The notes beneath the pieces are model-generated. The model was not told the origin of the DNA. It did not search any database and saw nothing but the letters and a program-made list of their open reading frames with translations. From Candidatus Saccharimonadota bacterium (GTDB taxonomy: Bacteria > Patescibacteriota > Saccharimonadia > Saccharimonadales > Saccharimonadaceae): DNA of 64,000 bases. The position numbers were made by a program, and so were the translations under genes. Where the stretch lies: assembly GCA_027492735.1 (NCBI GenBank), contig JAPUEE010000005.1:1-64000 (forward strand), in the 5' to 3' direction. How positions within the stretch are numbered: position 1 is the stretch's first letter; the number at the start of each line of letters is the position of its first letter. Below, in pieces: positions 51,866 through 60,815 of the stretch.

Positions 51866-52851
51866 GACCTACCTCGAATCTTGCCTAGGGTTCTGGCGCC
51901 CCATTTTGCGAGCGGCAATGCCTTTTCCCATAGATAATACAGTGATGATAGCGGATAGTCCCAGGTGCCAACTAGTTCATTTTCATGACTAGCGAAATTA
52001 CGTTTAAACGTACTAATACCGTCATTTAGTAATCCGTTAAAGTCATACTCGCGTACGCCTTCCCTCTTCATCTCTGTAATACAATGCCATTTTAGGGCAA
52101 AGTTAGCACGTAACTTCGTCCCCTCTTCGTCAATACCACCGTATAGTTCGAACGCTACCGCTGGCGTCACAGCGAGCCAGGTCATGGCAATTGGCTCACC
52201 TGTTTCATTCCAGACGGCAATGAGGCGCGAAGCGGGACCTAGTTTAGCGGCAATATCACGGTAGTATTGGTCACTATGGAGTTTAAACCCAGCACGCTCT
52301 GCGGTGTGGTGGTAGAGCTGGAGGCATTTATCGATATCGGAGGGCGTGGTTGCCTCGCGAATCTCATGGACATTTTCGGTAGATTTTCGGATATCATAAC
52401 GACGTTTTCTCGGGATATCGGCTAATAATTCCTCTTCGGTTTTCGTTAGATCTAACAGTAGTGTATGCGACAGTAATATATGGTTCGAGCTACGACGCCA
52501 GCCTTTCGGAAACGTTGTCCGATCGGTCTGCTCCAAATGTGGCTCGATGGTTACTACCATAGCTCGCAAGGACGTACGGGCATACTCAGCTATCTCTGTT
52601 AATAACTCGTCCATATCTTTCCCTATGACTGGCCCACGTGGTATATAGGCGATAGCCTTCCCTACCCCTGGAACTGGTCGCGTCAGAATTTGTGCGCCAC
52701 CGATGACACCCTTCTGTTCCACGATTACTCGATGGACGTGCCAATTATGGAGTGATTTCAGTTCGCCCCACCCCCAGAGTTGCAATGGATGCCCTCCGTG
52801 ACTAGTGACAAACTCATCCCATTCGACGTTGTTCGTTATTTCCTTTATCAC
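51862..52851 (-). CDS. FemXAB-family peptidyltransferase (3 of 3)
   Basis: 329 residues: EWDEFVTSHGGHPLQLWGWG, GKAIAYIPRGPVIGKDMD, DIPRKRRYDIRKSTENVHEI, PIAMTWLAVTPAVAFELYGG and REYDFNGLLNDG. It leads the two-gene Fem operon. TAAAAT ten bases before the ATG is a likely -10 box. The three Fem copies suggest a multi-residue bridge or separate targets. Confidence 0.88.
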   Translation of the reverse strand: MIKEITNNVEWDEFVTSHGGHPLQLWGWGELKSLHNWHVHRVIVEQKGVIGGAQILTRPVPGVGKAIAYIPRGPVIGKDMDELLTEIAEYARTSLRAMVVTIEPHLEQTDRTTFPKGWRRSSNHILLSHTLLLDLTKTEEELLADIPRKRRYDIRKSTENVHEIREATTPSDIDKCLQLYHHTAERAGFKLHSDQYYRDIAAKLGPASRLIAVWNETGEPIAMTWLAVTPAVAFELYGGIDEEGTKLRANFALKWHCITEMKREGVREYDFNGLLNDGISTFKRNFASHENELVGTWDYPLSSLYYLWEKALPLAKWGARTLGKIRGRS

Positions 52852-52956
52852 ATCTTATATTTTACCACCGATATGCTAAAATAGTACTAGAATTTGTTTG
52901 CGCACCAGCAAATACTTCACGTGAAAAGTCAATTAGTGATCAGCGGAGTACCAGTA

Positions 52957-55524
52957 ATGAAATTACCAAAAGCCTATGAACCATCAGAGTACGAACCAGG
53001 GATTTATGCACTCTGGGAAACGAGCGGCTCTTTCGCGCCTTCGGGGCAGGGTGAGCCATATTCAATTGTTATGCCACCACCGAATGCCAACGGTAATCTG
53101 CATGTTGGCCATGGCTACATGATTCCACTCCAGGATATTTTGACTCGTTATCATCGAATGTTGGGCCGAGATACGGTATGGATTCCTGGCGCCGATCACG
53201 CTGGCTTTGAAACCTGGGTAGTGTTCGAGCGCAGTTTAGAGGCAAAGGGCCAGTCCCGGTTTGATTTTTCACGTGACGAACTGTACCAAATGACGTGGGA
53301 TTTTGTCCATGACTATCGGGGTAGCATGGAGCTCCAGCTACGGGCGCTCGGGGCTTCATGTGACTGGGGTTCTATGGTATTCACCCTCGACGATAAAGTC
53401 GTAAAGACAGTCTATGATACGTTCAAGAAGCTCTGGGATGATAAACTAATCTACAGAGGTGAGCGCATTGTTAACTATTGTACAAAACATCAGACATCAT
53501 TCGCCGATATCGAGGTGATATTCAGGGAAGACAAATCGCATCTCTGGCATATTGCTTATCCGCTAGCCGATGGGGTAGGGGAGATCATCGTGGCGACTAC
53601 TCGTCCCGAGACGATGCTCGGTGATACCGCGGTAGCAGTTCACCCAGATGATCCAAAATACGGTGACCTGGTTGGTAAAATGATTATATTGCCGCTCTCT
53701 GACAGGAAAATTCCGATCGTAGCCGACGAAGCAGTCGAGCTAGGATTTGGTACCGGTGCCGTCAAGGTCACGCCAGCCCATGATCCGCTTGATTTTGAGA
53801 TTGGACAACGTCATAATCTCGAAGTGATATCAGTGATTGGTTACGATGGCCTGATAACTGATAATGCATCGGAGGCGTATCGAGGCCTGACTGCAGACGA
53901 GGCACGTAAAAAAGTCGTCGCTGATCTCGAGGAACTTGGTTTGATTCGCCAGATTGAAAAATACACACATCAGGTTCCGCATTGTTACAAGTGTGAATCG
54001 GTTATTCAGCCGCTCGTTATGAAACAGTGGTTTATGGATGTCCAACCCTTGGCGCAACGTGCCAAACGGGCGATTGAACAGGGTGACGTCACATTCACTC
54101 CCGCTCAAAAGGGCGAAGAGCTGGTCCGCTATTACGATGAACTACGTGACTGGAACCTGAGCCGTCAGATTCCGTGGGGTATTCCGATTCCAGCGTTCCA
54201 AAATGTCGATGATCCCGATGATTGGATTTTTGACACTCGAGTCGATCAGACTGAAATCGAGATTAACGGTCAGACGTATAAACGCGATGAAGACACTTTT
54301 GACACGTGGTTCAGCTCTGGTCAATGGCCGTTTATCACGACCGACTATCTATCGGGTGGCGATTTAGCGCGCTTTTACCCGAATGCCGTCATGGAGACAG
54401 GCTTTGATATCTTACGACCGTGGGTATCGCGTATGATTATGCTCGGTCTCTATGTCACCGACCAGGTGCCGTTCCGTGACGTCTATTTGCACGGCTTGAT
54501 TCTCGATGAGCACGGTCAAAAAATGAGCAAGAGCAAAGGTAATGTGGTCAATCCGCTCGAGATCGTTAATAGTTTTGGTTCGGACGCGTTACGGTTAGGT
54601 ATTGTTATGAATCGTTCAGCGGGGCAGAGCCAAGCCTTTTCGCCCGCTACGGTGGTTGCGGGACGAAACTTCTGCAATAAACTATGGAACATTGCTCGCT
54701 TTATCGAGAGCAAAGCTGCGGAGGCCATCCTGAACCCGAGTAGAGTGAATGCTGCTACGCCAGAGACTATCGCTGAGCATTGGGTGATAGGTCGACTCGA
54801 AGCGGCGAAACAACAGCTCGACGATCATCTGGCGCATTATCGTTTTGCCGAGGCGGCTGATACCGTCTATCACGCTATTTGGGATGATGTGGCTGACTGG
54901 TTTATCGAGGCGAGTAAACAGGAGTTCACGCCAGAATTCCTAGTCCATGTATTAGATATTGTACTACGCCTAGCGCATCCATTTGCACCGTTTACGACGG
55001 AAACTATTTGGACCACCCTCCATGATGACGATTCGTTGCTCATCGGCCAGGCCTGGCCTACCGATTTTGCACATGACCCTGGCGCGGCTGCAGAGTTCGA
55101 TCAGATCAAGGATCTTGTGGGAGAGGTACGCTTTATCGTGGCGCAGCTTCCGGCTGGAAAATACGAGCTAACCTACAGAGAAGGTGATCGGCTTGTGACC
55201 GATAATGTCGAGGTAATGAAAGTACTGGCAAATCTCAGCTCTATTACCTCAGTCTCAGAGGGCAAGGGCTTGCGCATCCCATCCTCGGAACACACGTTGT
55301 GGCTCAACATTAGCGAGGAAATGCTGTATGAACACCAGACGCAGCTCGAGAAGCGACTCGTTGAAACGAGACAGGAAATCAGTAATCTCGAAGGTCGGTT
55401 ATCGAACCAAAACTATATCGACAGAGCGCCAGCTCATTTAGTAGAAGAGAGTCGCCAGGCACTCACCACCAAAAAAGAGCTCGAACGACGTTTGTCGAAC
55501 GAGCTCACGAACATGGCTGGATAA
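52957..55524 (+). CDS. valS: Valyl-tRNA synthetase
   Basis: 855 residues from ATG 52957, chosen because it begins at KLPKAYEPSEYEPGIYALWE like other ValRS and has GGAG upstream. The HIGH site is PPPNANGNLHVGHGY, and GADHAGFETWVVFER is ValRS-specific. An editing domain follows (ATTRPETMLGDTAVAVHPDD), then KMSKSKGNVVNP, the anticodon domain and the C-terminal coiled coil (EKRLVETRQEISNLEGRLSN) that is typical of ValRS. It charges tRNA-Val. The leader is about 70 bases after TAAAAT and shows no T-box. Confidence 0.96.
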   Translation: MKLPKAYEPSEYEPGIYALWETSGSFAPSGQGEPYSIVMPPPNANGNLHVGHGYMIPLQDILTRYHRMLGRDTVWIPGADHAGFETWVVFERSLEAKGQSRFDFSRDELYQMTWDFVHDYRGSMELQLRALGASCDWGSMVFTLDDKVVKTVYDTFKKLWDDKLIYRGERIVNYCTKHQTSFADIEVIFREDKSHLWHIAYPLADGVGEIIVATTRPETMLGDTAVAVHPDDPKYGDLVGKMIILPLSDRKIPIVADEAVELGFGTGAVKVTPAHDPLDFEIGQRHNLEVISVIGYDGLITDNASEAYRGLTADEARKKVVADLEELGLIRQIEKYTHQVPHCYKCESVIQPLVMKQWFMDVQPLAQRAKRAIEQGDVTFTPAQKGEELVRYYDELRDWNLSRQIPWGIPIPAFQNVDDPDDWIFDTRVDQTEIEINGQTYKRDEDTFDTWFSSGQWPFITTDYLSGGDLARFYPNAVMETGFDILRPWVSRMIMLGLYVTDQVPFRDVYLHGLILDEHGQKMSKSKGNVVNPLEIVNSFGSDALRLGIVMNRSAGQSQAFSPATVVAGRNFCNKLWNIARFIESKAAEAILNPSRVNAATPETIAEHWVIGRLEAAKQQLDDHLAHYRFAEAADTVYHAIWDDVADWFIEASKQEFTPEFLVHVLDIVLRLAHPFAPFTTETIWTTLHDDDSLLIGQAWPTDFAHDPGAAAEFDQIKDLVGEVRFIVAQLPAGKYELTYREGDRLVTDNVEVMKVLANLSSITSVSEGKGLRIPSSEHTLWLNISEEMLYEHQTQLEKRLVETRQEISNLEGRLSNQNYIDRAPAHLVEESRQALTTKKELERRLSNELTNMAG

Positions 55525-55839
55525 TTAAGTTACGTAAACGTCCCAGTTACCACGTAATCCGTCGTCTTCGGCGAGTTTGTCACCATTATCGCTACGAACA
55601 GCGCGCAGTGAGCGTGGGTCTAGCAATATCCTGCTAGCTTGCAGATTGATATCGCTATGGGTATGGAGATCACCGACAACTTTGACCTTGAAATCAACAG
55701 GGGAAAAACCGTAGTTAGATCCTAATGCAGAACTATGGGTCGAGGCTAGCAATATGCCAGCGCCCAGAGACAGGCTCACAGCATTTCGGTATAGGCTGGC
55801 AAGTTTTTGTTTTATGGTGGATGTTTTATGTTTATTCAT
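55525..55839 (-). CDS. Small secreted protein, unknown
   Basis: 104 residues with a lysine-rich N-terminus, a hydrophobic signal segment (AVSLSLGAGILLASTHSSALG) and a soluble rest of about 65 residues (FSPVDFKVKVVGDLHTHSD, then RGNWDVYVT). No cysteine. Its stop is directly against the valS stop. It may be exported and cleaved after ALG. Confidence 0.5.
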   Translation of the reverse strand: MNKHKTSTIKQKLASLYRNAVSLSLGAGILLASTHSSALGSNYGFSPVDFKVKVVGDLHTHSDINLQASRILLDPRSLRAVRSDNGDKLAEDDGLRGNWDVYVT

Positions 55840-55898
55840 AACTGGAAACAGTCTAGCATAGTATTGCGCTTATGTCAAGTTTTAATTATAAAAACTAT

Positions 55899-56342
55899 TT
55901 AACTGTGGTGATACGGATGGTTGGTAGTGATGGCTTGGGCACGGTAGATCTGTTCGATTAGGATGAGACGCACTAACTGATGCGGAAACACCATGTCTGA
56001 TAATGAGATGACCTGGTCAGCTCTCTGCCGTAGTTCATTGTTCACTCCGTAGGCGCCACCGATAATGATAACGATATTTTGCTGGCTAGCCAGCAGGGTA
56101 GAGAAGCCAGGACTTGATAGGCGCTGACCTCGTTCGTCGAGCAGGATGACAAAATCGTTCGGACGGAGCTGATTAATGATACGCTCAGACTCGTCCTGGC
56201 GGGCCTCATCGTCGTTTTTAGCTGAATAGGGCAACAATACCCATCGGGTTTCAAACGGCGTTCTGAGACGCTTTTCGTAATCGTTGATAGCACTCGCAAG
56301 GTTCGGATCGTGCTTTTTGCCGATGGCGATGATAGTGATCAT
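55899..56342 (-). CDS. rlmH: 23S rRNA pseudouridine-1915 N3-methyltransferase RlmH
   Basis: 147 residues: MITIIAIGKKHDPNLASAIN, DYEKRLRTPFETRW, DFVILLDERGQRLSS, NIVIIIGGAYGVN (SAM site of the SPOUT fold) and ISLSDMVFPHQLVRLILIEQ, then IYRAQAITTNHPYHHS, the exact family ending. It modifies helix 69 of the ribosome. It starts directly after the HIT gene's stop. Confidence 0.97.
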   Translation of the reverse strand: MITIIAIGKKHDPNLASAINDYEKRLRTPFETRWVLLPYSAKNDDEARQDESERIINQLRPNDFVILLDERGQRLSSPGFSTLLASQQNIVIIIGGAYGVNNELRQRADQVISLSDMVFPHQLVRLILIEQIYRAQAITTNHPYHHS

Positions 56343-56738
56343 TTAGAACCGTAGTTTCGCAGCTAGTCTCGCGAGCTTTTCGTTATCTGGCTCGACAGTC
56401 ATATCGGGCACGGCTCGGTATTCACCTCTAGAAAACGGAAATACTTTGACATGAGCATGGTCAACGACGTCGAGGCCTTCGATCATGACACCCACGCGCT
56501 CTTTGTCGGGGAATACTTCGCGCAAACGACGGCCAACTTTGTGCACGGTTGCCATCAGCGCTTGGTAATCCTCGGACTCCATATCCCAGACAAATGGAGT
56601 CTGTTTCTTTGGTACTACTAATACTTGGCTGGGCTGAATCGGATAAATATCCATGAATGCCAGCGTGTGCTCATCCTCGTACACCTTGTGACAGGGGATT
56701 TCGCCGTTGATGATCTTGGTAAAAATTGAATCTTGCAT
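56343..56738 (-). CDS. HIT-family protein with altered third histidine
   Basis: 131 residues: DSIFTKIINGEIPCHKVYED, HTLAFMDIYPIQPSQVLVVP and the motif DHAHVKVFP. The HIT triad normally reads HxHxH; here the third histidine is lysine, while the middle (nucleophilic) one is kept. Family members hydrolyse dinucleotide phosphates or adenylates. The gene follows the tRNA-Ser(CGA) gene and overlaps none of it. Confidence 0.88.
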   Translation of the reverse strand: MQDSIFTKIINGEIPCHKVYEDEHTLAFMDIYPIQPSQVLVVPKKQTPFVWDMESEDYQALMATVHKVGRRLREVFPDKERVGVMIEGLDVVDHAHVKVFPFSRGEYRAVPDMTVEPDNEKLARLAAKLRF

Positions 56739-56757
56739 AATAATTCCTGATAATTTC

Positions 56758-56850
<93 letters not shown>

Positions 56851-56890
56851 ATGTGATATGTATTGTATCAGATGGCGGAGGCGAGGGCAA

Positions 56891-57400
56891 TTAGAGTTTG
56901 AGGCGCTTGCTGATAGCGTCAACAAAATCCTGATGAACTTCTTCCATTGGTAGAATAGCACCGAGGAAATCGACGATCTGTTCGCCTTGTTCTTCGTTTA
57001 TAAAGGTCGTTATAGGGAGGCCAAAACGCTTGACCGGAATCAACACCAATTGCCACAAGGCGCCATCATGTCGTACACCAAAGGCGCGAAATTCATCTAG
57101 TCCGTATCTGCGGCTGTCGACGATGAGGCCCTCCATCGATAATTCGTAATTGATCTCACGGGCAGGCTTGCCAGCTACAACAAACACTGCGATCAGGATA
57201 ACAGCCACGAGTATAGCGAGTGACCACTGGTCGAACCACATGGCAATGCCGGCGATCGCTATAGTAATGAGAACCGCTACAACGTACCATGACTTGCTGT
57301 GTTCATGCTGTATTGAATCAGAGGCGGTCCATTGGATCGTCTGAACTGGCGCAACGGGTGACGTTGCTGATTCTGCTTGCCCACCTTGATCTTTATCCAT
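56891..57400 (-). CDS. Membrane protein with two helices and a PH-like C-terminal domain
   Basis: 169 residues. A soluble N-terminus of about 38 residues is followed by two adjacent helices (WYVVAVLITIAIAGIAMWF, SLAILVAVILIAVFVVAG) and a cytoplasmic domain of about 85 residues (INYELSMEGLIVDSRRYGLD, LWQLVLIPVKRFGLPITTFI) that resembles bacterial PH-like domains. TATAAT at 57408-57413 is seven bases before the ATG. Function unknown. Confidence 0.7.
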   Translation of the reverse strand: MDKDQGGQAESATSPVAPVQTIQWTASDSIQHEHSKSWYVVAVLITIAIAGIAMWFDQWSLAILVAVILIAVFVVAGKPAREINYELSMEGLIVDSRRYGLDEFRAFGVRHDGALWQLVLIPVKRFGLPITTFINEEQGEQIVDFLGAILPMEEVHQDFVDAISKRLKL

Positions 57401-57474
57401 AAGCCCTATTATAACAATAATATTGAACGAGCGCTATTTTTTGCATGTCGATACACGCATTTCAATAATGTTTC

Positions 57475-57567
57475 TGGCGGAGGAGGGGAGATTCGAACTC
57501 CCGCGCCAACTTTCGCCGACCTAACGATTTAGCAAACCGTCCCCTTCAGCCACTTGGGTACTCCTCC
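57475..57567 (-). tRNA. tRNA-Ser(GCT)
   Basis: Class II tRNA. Acceptor GGAGGAG / CTCCTCC, anticodon loop TTGCTAA (anticodon GCT, reads AGC/AGT), long variable arm with GGTCGGCGAAAGTTGGC, T loop TTCGAAT. CCA is encoded at 57475-57477. Confidence 0.95.
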
Positions 57568-57617
57568 GTACCGAAATATTTTATCAGATTTGCGACAAAA
57601 ATGGTACAATATCTCGT

Positions 57618-57705
57618 GGAAGGATGTCCGAGTGGTTTAAGGAGCTGGTCTTGAAAACCAGTGTGCCGCAAGGTACCGAGGGTTCGAATCCCTCTCCTTC
57701 CGCCA
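57618..57705 (+). tRNA. tRNA-Ser(TGA)
   Basis: Class II tRNA. Acceptor GGAAGGA / TCCTTCC, anticodon stem CTGGT / ACCAG with loop CTTGAAA (anticodon TGA), variable arm TGTGCCGCAAGGTACC, T loop TTCGAAT, CCA encoded at 57703-57705. TACAAT at 57605-57610 is a -10 box seven bases before the first base, so almost no 5' leader is made. Confidence 0.97.
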
Positions 57706-57709
57706 AGTA

Positions 57710-57746
57710 ATTTTAAAAAAACCGCTCGAGAATGGGCGATTTTTTT
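57710..57746. terminator. Terminator after tRNA-Ser(TGA), possibly two-way
   Basis: An A run, imperfect stem CCGCTC / GGGCG and a seven-T run lie between the tRNA and the convergent comF. The stem is weak, but both flanking homopolymers are strong. Confidence 0.65.
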
Positions 57747-57768
57747 ATATGAGTAGACTGATAGCAGA

Positions 57769-58443
57769 TTATTGCTTTTGCCTGGCGACGATAGCTAGCC
57801 ATAGTTTCTTTACCCCGGCCTGACGTAATAATTCCGCAACGGTTTGGACAGTGGCACCGGTAGTGTAGATATCGTCGATGAGCAAAACCTGTTTCGGAGC
57901 CGATATGTTTTTTAGGTCAAAGGCGAGTCGTGCCTGTTTCAGGCGCTCAGCGTGATTGGCACTATGTTGCGCTCGGTTGCTCAGGCGTTTAATGATGGGT
58001 TGAACGGTCAGCTGGTGCTTCTTTGCTAGCTGTTCGGCTACGAGTTTCATATGATCGAACCCGCGTTCGCGAATATGTTTCGGAGATGACGGGACAAACA
58101 CAATAGTCATACCCTCGGGCATGTCATCAGGCAAAACAGATGACAGTAGGGTAGCTATGGTTTTTGCGCTACTACGGCGCGAGAAGTATTTAAAATTACC
58201 GACGAGCTGTTCTAGAACACCTGCTCGTTCCCCGACAACAAAGACGTTGTCAAAAGGTGTGTGTCGTCGACAGCGAGGGCACATAGCTCCATGGTTGTGA
58301 CGCGATATTCGGTCGAGGGGGTCTAGACATCGGATACAATACATCCATGAATGAGCCAAAATGTTATTATTACAACGATCACACAATGGTGAGCCCACGA
58401 CGCCGCAACCCTCGCATATATGGGGTGCGAACCAATCTATCAT
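57769..58443 (-). CDS. comF: ComF-family phosphoribosyltransferase-like competence protein
   Basis: 224 residues from the second ATG (58443), since TACAAT overlaps the first. N-terminal zinc-binding cysteines (CEGCGVVGSPLCDRC, then YCIRCLDP and MCPRCR) are followed by a PRTase domain with TIVFVPSSPKHIRERGFDHM, RLSNRAQHSANHAERL and VLLIDDIYTTGATVQTVAEL. ComF supports DNA uptake during natural transformation. Other com genes are not in the window. Confidence 0.92.
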   Translation of the reverse strand: MIDWFAPHICEGCGVVGSPLCDRCNNNILAHSWMYCIRCLDPLDRISRHNHGAMCPRCRRHTPFDNVFVVGERAGVLEQLVGNFKYFSRRSSAKTIATLLSSVLPDDMPEGMTIVFVPSSPKHIRERGFDHMKLVAEQLAKKHQLTVQPIIKRLSNRAQHSANHAERLKQARLAFDLKNISAPKQVLLIDDIYTTGATVQTVAELLRQAGVKKLWLAIVARQKQ

Positions 58444-58556
58444 ACTATCTATCATTGTAAATTTTACCTATTTATAGCCATAGAAACTTGCCTGTATTTG
58501 AAATATACAGTATAATTATCCCATAAGCGACCAGTTAATGCGAGAAGGAGGGAGAC

Positions 58557-59027
58557 ATGGCGCGGGACAAACAAGATGATTTATTGCTAGATGATGAGCT
58601 AGCTGCTGCTTTTCTAACAGAGGACGAACCAGAAATGGCTCCAACTGTAACGACCAGCACAACTACTACAACGACTACTACCGAGGAAGAATACGACGCA
58701 GTGCCAGGGCAATTGGCAGTTGATGTCTATGAAACCGAAGACCGTTTGGTCGTCAAAGCTCGCACTGCCGGCGTTAACAAGAGTGACCTCGACGTTAGCA
58801 TCGCTGATGGCGTACTCACTATTAGCGGTACATTGAGCAGTGGCGATGATACTGCAGCAACACAGTGGCACATTCAGGAATGTTATTGGGGCGAGTTTAG
58901 CCGTACCTTGGTTCTACCAACTGCCGTCAAAGAAGACGAGGTTGAGGCAGTACTAAAAGACGGTGTGCTCACCGTATCCTTTGGCAAGGTCAAACAAGAG
59001 CAAGCCAAAAAGATCCAGATTCAATAG
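58557..59027 (+). CDS. Hsp20/alpha-crystallin small heat shock protein
   Basis: 156 residues. An acidic N-terminus with a run of threonines is followed by the alpha-crystallin domain (GQLAVDVYETEDRLVVKART, DVSIADGVLTISGTL, CYWGEFSRTLVLPTAV, LKDGVLTVSFGK). The C-terminal I-x-I motif reads KKIQIQ. It holds unfolded proteins in the cytoplasm. GAAGGAGGGAG is its ribosome site. The very strong hairpin after it ends transcription. Confidence 0.93.
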   Translation: MARDKQDDLLLDDELAAAFLTEDEPEMAPTVTTSTTTTTTTTEEEYDAVPGQLAVDVYETEDRLVVKARTAGVNKSDLDVSIADGVLTISGTLSSGDDTAATQWHIQECYWGEFSRTLVLPTAVKEDEVEAVLKDGVLTVSFGKVKQEQAKKIQIQ

Positions 59028-59052
59028 TCTAGATCTATACTACATGATAATC

Positions 59053-59084
59053 AAAATGTCCCGGGGAATCCCCCGGGACATTTT
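59053..59084. terminator. Strong bidirectional terminator
   Basis: A perfect 14-bp stem AAAATGTCCCGGGG / CCCCGGGACATTTT with an AATC loop, between convergent hsp20 and the pilin operon. The A and T ends let it work on both strands. Confidence 0.93.
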
Positions 59085-59110
59085 AGTAAGTATCGAACTT
59101 TTCTTTTGCT

Positions 59111-59521
59111 TTAGATAGATCCAGTACCACCAGCACCAGCACCGACGATGCTGATAACCCAGTTGACTACAGCGTAGCCGAGGATGGCGACGATCAATCC
59201 GACAATAGCGTAGAGAATCGTATTCTTGGCATCTTTGACCTTTGTTGCATCGCCACCAGATATAACATAGCGAATACCACCCCAGATCAACATAATAACT
59301 GCTAATACACCAACGATAAATAGCATCAGGTTAATCACTCTAGGAACGATAGCTGCGCCACCATCGAATAACTCCGTTGGTTGGCCATCGCCACGGTAAT
59401 CTCCGTTGATAACATCCATCAACGATAGGGCAGAGGCGGTTAGTGGCGTCAATACCGCAGCCACAACGGCACTGCTTGCCGCCACGATTCCTTTTAGAGA
59501 TATACGATTAACTAGTACCAT
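59111..59521 (-). CDS. VirB2/TrbC-like pilin paralogue 1
   Basis: 136 residues from ATG 59521. A signal-peptide-like N-terminus (GIVAASSAVVAAVLTPLTASA) is followed by two hydrophobic helices, with the shared core AVIMLIWGGIRYVISGGDAT, then KVKDAKNTILYAIVGLIVAI and a glycine-rich end. This helix-loop-helix with a basic loop is typical of T4SS major-pilin (VirB2/TrbC) proteins. It is 14 bp downstream of paralogue 2. Confidence 0.82.
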   Translation of the reverse strand: MVLVNRISLKGIVAASSAVVAAVLTPLTASALSLMDVINGDYRGDGQPTELFDGGAAIVPRVINLMLFIVGVLAVIMLIWGGIRYVISGGDATKVKDAKNTILYAIVGLIVAILGYAVVNWVISIVGAGAGGTGSI

Positions 59522-59535
59522 AGACAATATTCCGT

Positions 59536-59961
59536 TTATGCGCCAACAGTGGTGAATACCCAGTTTACTAGCGCGTAGGCGATAATCGCAATCACCAAAC
59601 CGACGACAGCGTAGAGGATAGTATTTTTAGCATCTTTGACTTTGTCGCTGGCACCGTTCGAGATAGTATAGCGAATACCGCCCCAGATAATCATGATGAC
59701 ACAGAGGATACCAATAACGAAGAGCATGATGTTGATGATATCAGTTACCATACCACCTGAACCGACTAGTTTGGACTGCTGACCAGACCCTAGCGTACAG
59801 TCATCATTGATAGCGCCGCCAATTCCGTTTTTAGGATCGCAGTCAGCGTGAGCCGTGGTTGTTCCAACGATGGCAACGACACCTAGGCTGGCGACTAATC
59901 CAACGACAATACTAGGTACGAGCGCCGCAGCCGCGGAAATCTTTCGTAACATCTGTTTCAT
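59536..59961 (-). CDS. VirB2/TrbC-like pilin paralogue 2
   Basis: 141 residues from ATG 59961, preceded by AAGGAGAAA. A signal peptide (to AHA near residue 37) and a cysteine-containing mature start (DCDPKNGIGGAINDDC) come before the core VIMIIWGGIRYTISNGASDK, then VKDAKNTILYAVVGLVIAII. It leads the two-gene pilin unit with paralogue 1. Confidence 0.84.
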   Translation of the reverse strand: MKQMLRKISAAAALVPSIVVGLVASLGVVAIVGTTTAHADCDPKNGIGGAINDDCTLGSGQQSKLVGSGGMVTDIINIMLFVIGILCVIMIIWGGIRYTISNGASDKVKDAKNTILYAVVGLVIAIIAYALVNWVFTTVGA

Positions 59962-60152
59962 ATTTTCTCCTTCGCTTAATAGCAAAATTATACTAACATC
60001 ACTCATTATAGCAAACTTTCGACCAGCGTCAACACGCTAGAGCCTACTTTGTAATTTTACCAAACAAATATATTGACATAAAAGCAAAAGTGTGATAGTA
60101 TTGAACCATAATCGTAATGAAATGATAATTAATCGAAAGGAAATGTAAAGCT

Positions 60153-60815
60153 ATGAGCGTTAACCCAAATATCACTATAAAAACTGAACCTGTTCAGAGC
60201 GCAGATCTACCCAATGTATTAACCGCTCTAGATGCAGATGGCAGTAGGCAGCGCGCCCATGATGATACTATGGCTCAAAGGCAGCAGAATCATGATGATG
60301 CTGTGGCTCAAGCACAACGACAGCATGATGATCACATGCAGACATCACGCCAGCAACACGAAGCTACGCAGGCTGATGCTAACCGTCGTTCTGGTCTGAC
60401 CAAAAGGATTGTCACTACAGCGACAGCAGGAGTTTTAGGTGTGGGTGCATTTTTCGGAATAGCTCAACCGTTAATTAGCAGTGCGGTTAGGCCAGATCAA
60501 ACAGCCAATGTAGAGGCGTCTGCGCCAAAGATGGTTGATGTGATTATGTGGGTTGACCCAACTACTGGTAAAGCCACTATACAGAACCAAGCCTTGATCA
60601 CAACCGAGCTTACTGGATTCGGTATGGATATAACCAAAGTTAACGAATTATTAGATAGTATGACAAACCACCCTGGCCAGGATATTTCAGCTGACATACA
60701 AGTGCCTAATGGCATCAAGTTCAATTATAGAATTATCTACGGTGCCGATACCGATGGTGACGGACAGCCAGATGGTGTCCAGGAGCTAGGAGTAGAAACC
60801 TCCCCAAAAGCGTAG
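60153..60815 (+). CDS. Membrane protein with hendecad repeats, zero-frame product of a frameshift gene
   Basis: 220 residues. Residues 36-79 hold four 11-residue repeats starting at His36, His47, His58 and His69 (HDDxxxQxRQx), a right-handed coiled-coil pattern. A transmembrane helix (about 85-111) follows, then an outside domain ending with a calcium-binding-like DTDGDGQPDG loop (196-205). The frame ends TSPKA-stop at 60815. A -1 slippery site and hairpin at the end connect it to the next frame. The gene sits inside the pilin locus on the opposite strand. AGGAAATGT precedes the ATG. Family not recognised. Confidence 0.75.
   Translation: MSVNPNITIKTEPVQSADLPNVLTALDADGSRQRAHDDTMAQRQQNHDDAVAQAQRQHDDHMQTSRQQHEATQADANRRSGLTKRIVTTATAGVLGVGAFFGIAQPLISSAVRPDQTANVEASAPKMVDVIMWVDPTTGKATIQNQALITTELTGFGMDITKVNELLDSMTNHPGQDISADIQVPNGIKFNYRIIYGADTDGDGQPDGVQELGVETSPKA

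Noticed and set aside
52852-52956. T-box leader of valS
   Set aside because: The leader is only about 70 bases and lacks the T-box consensus and a specifier stem.
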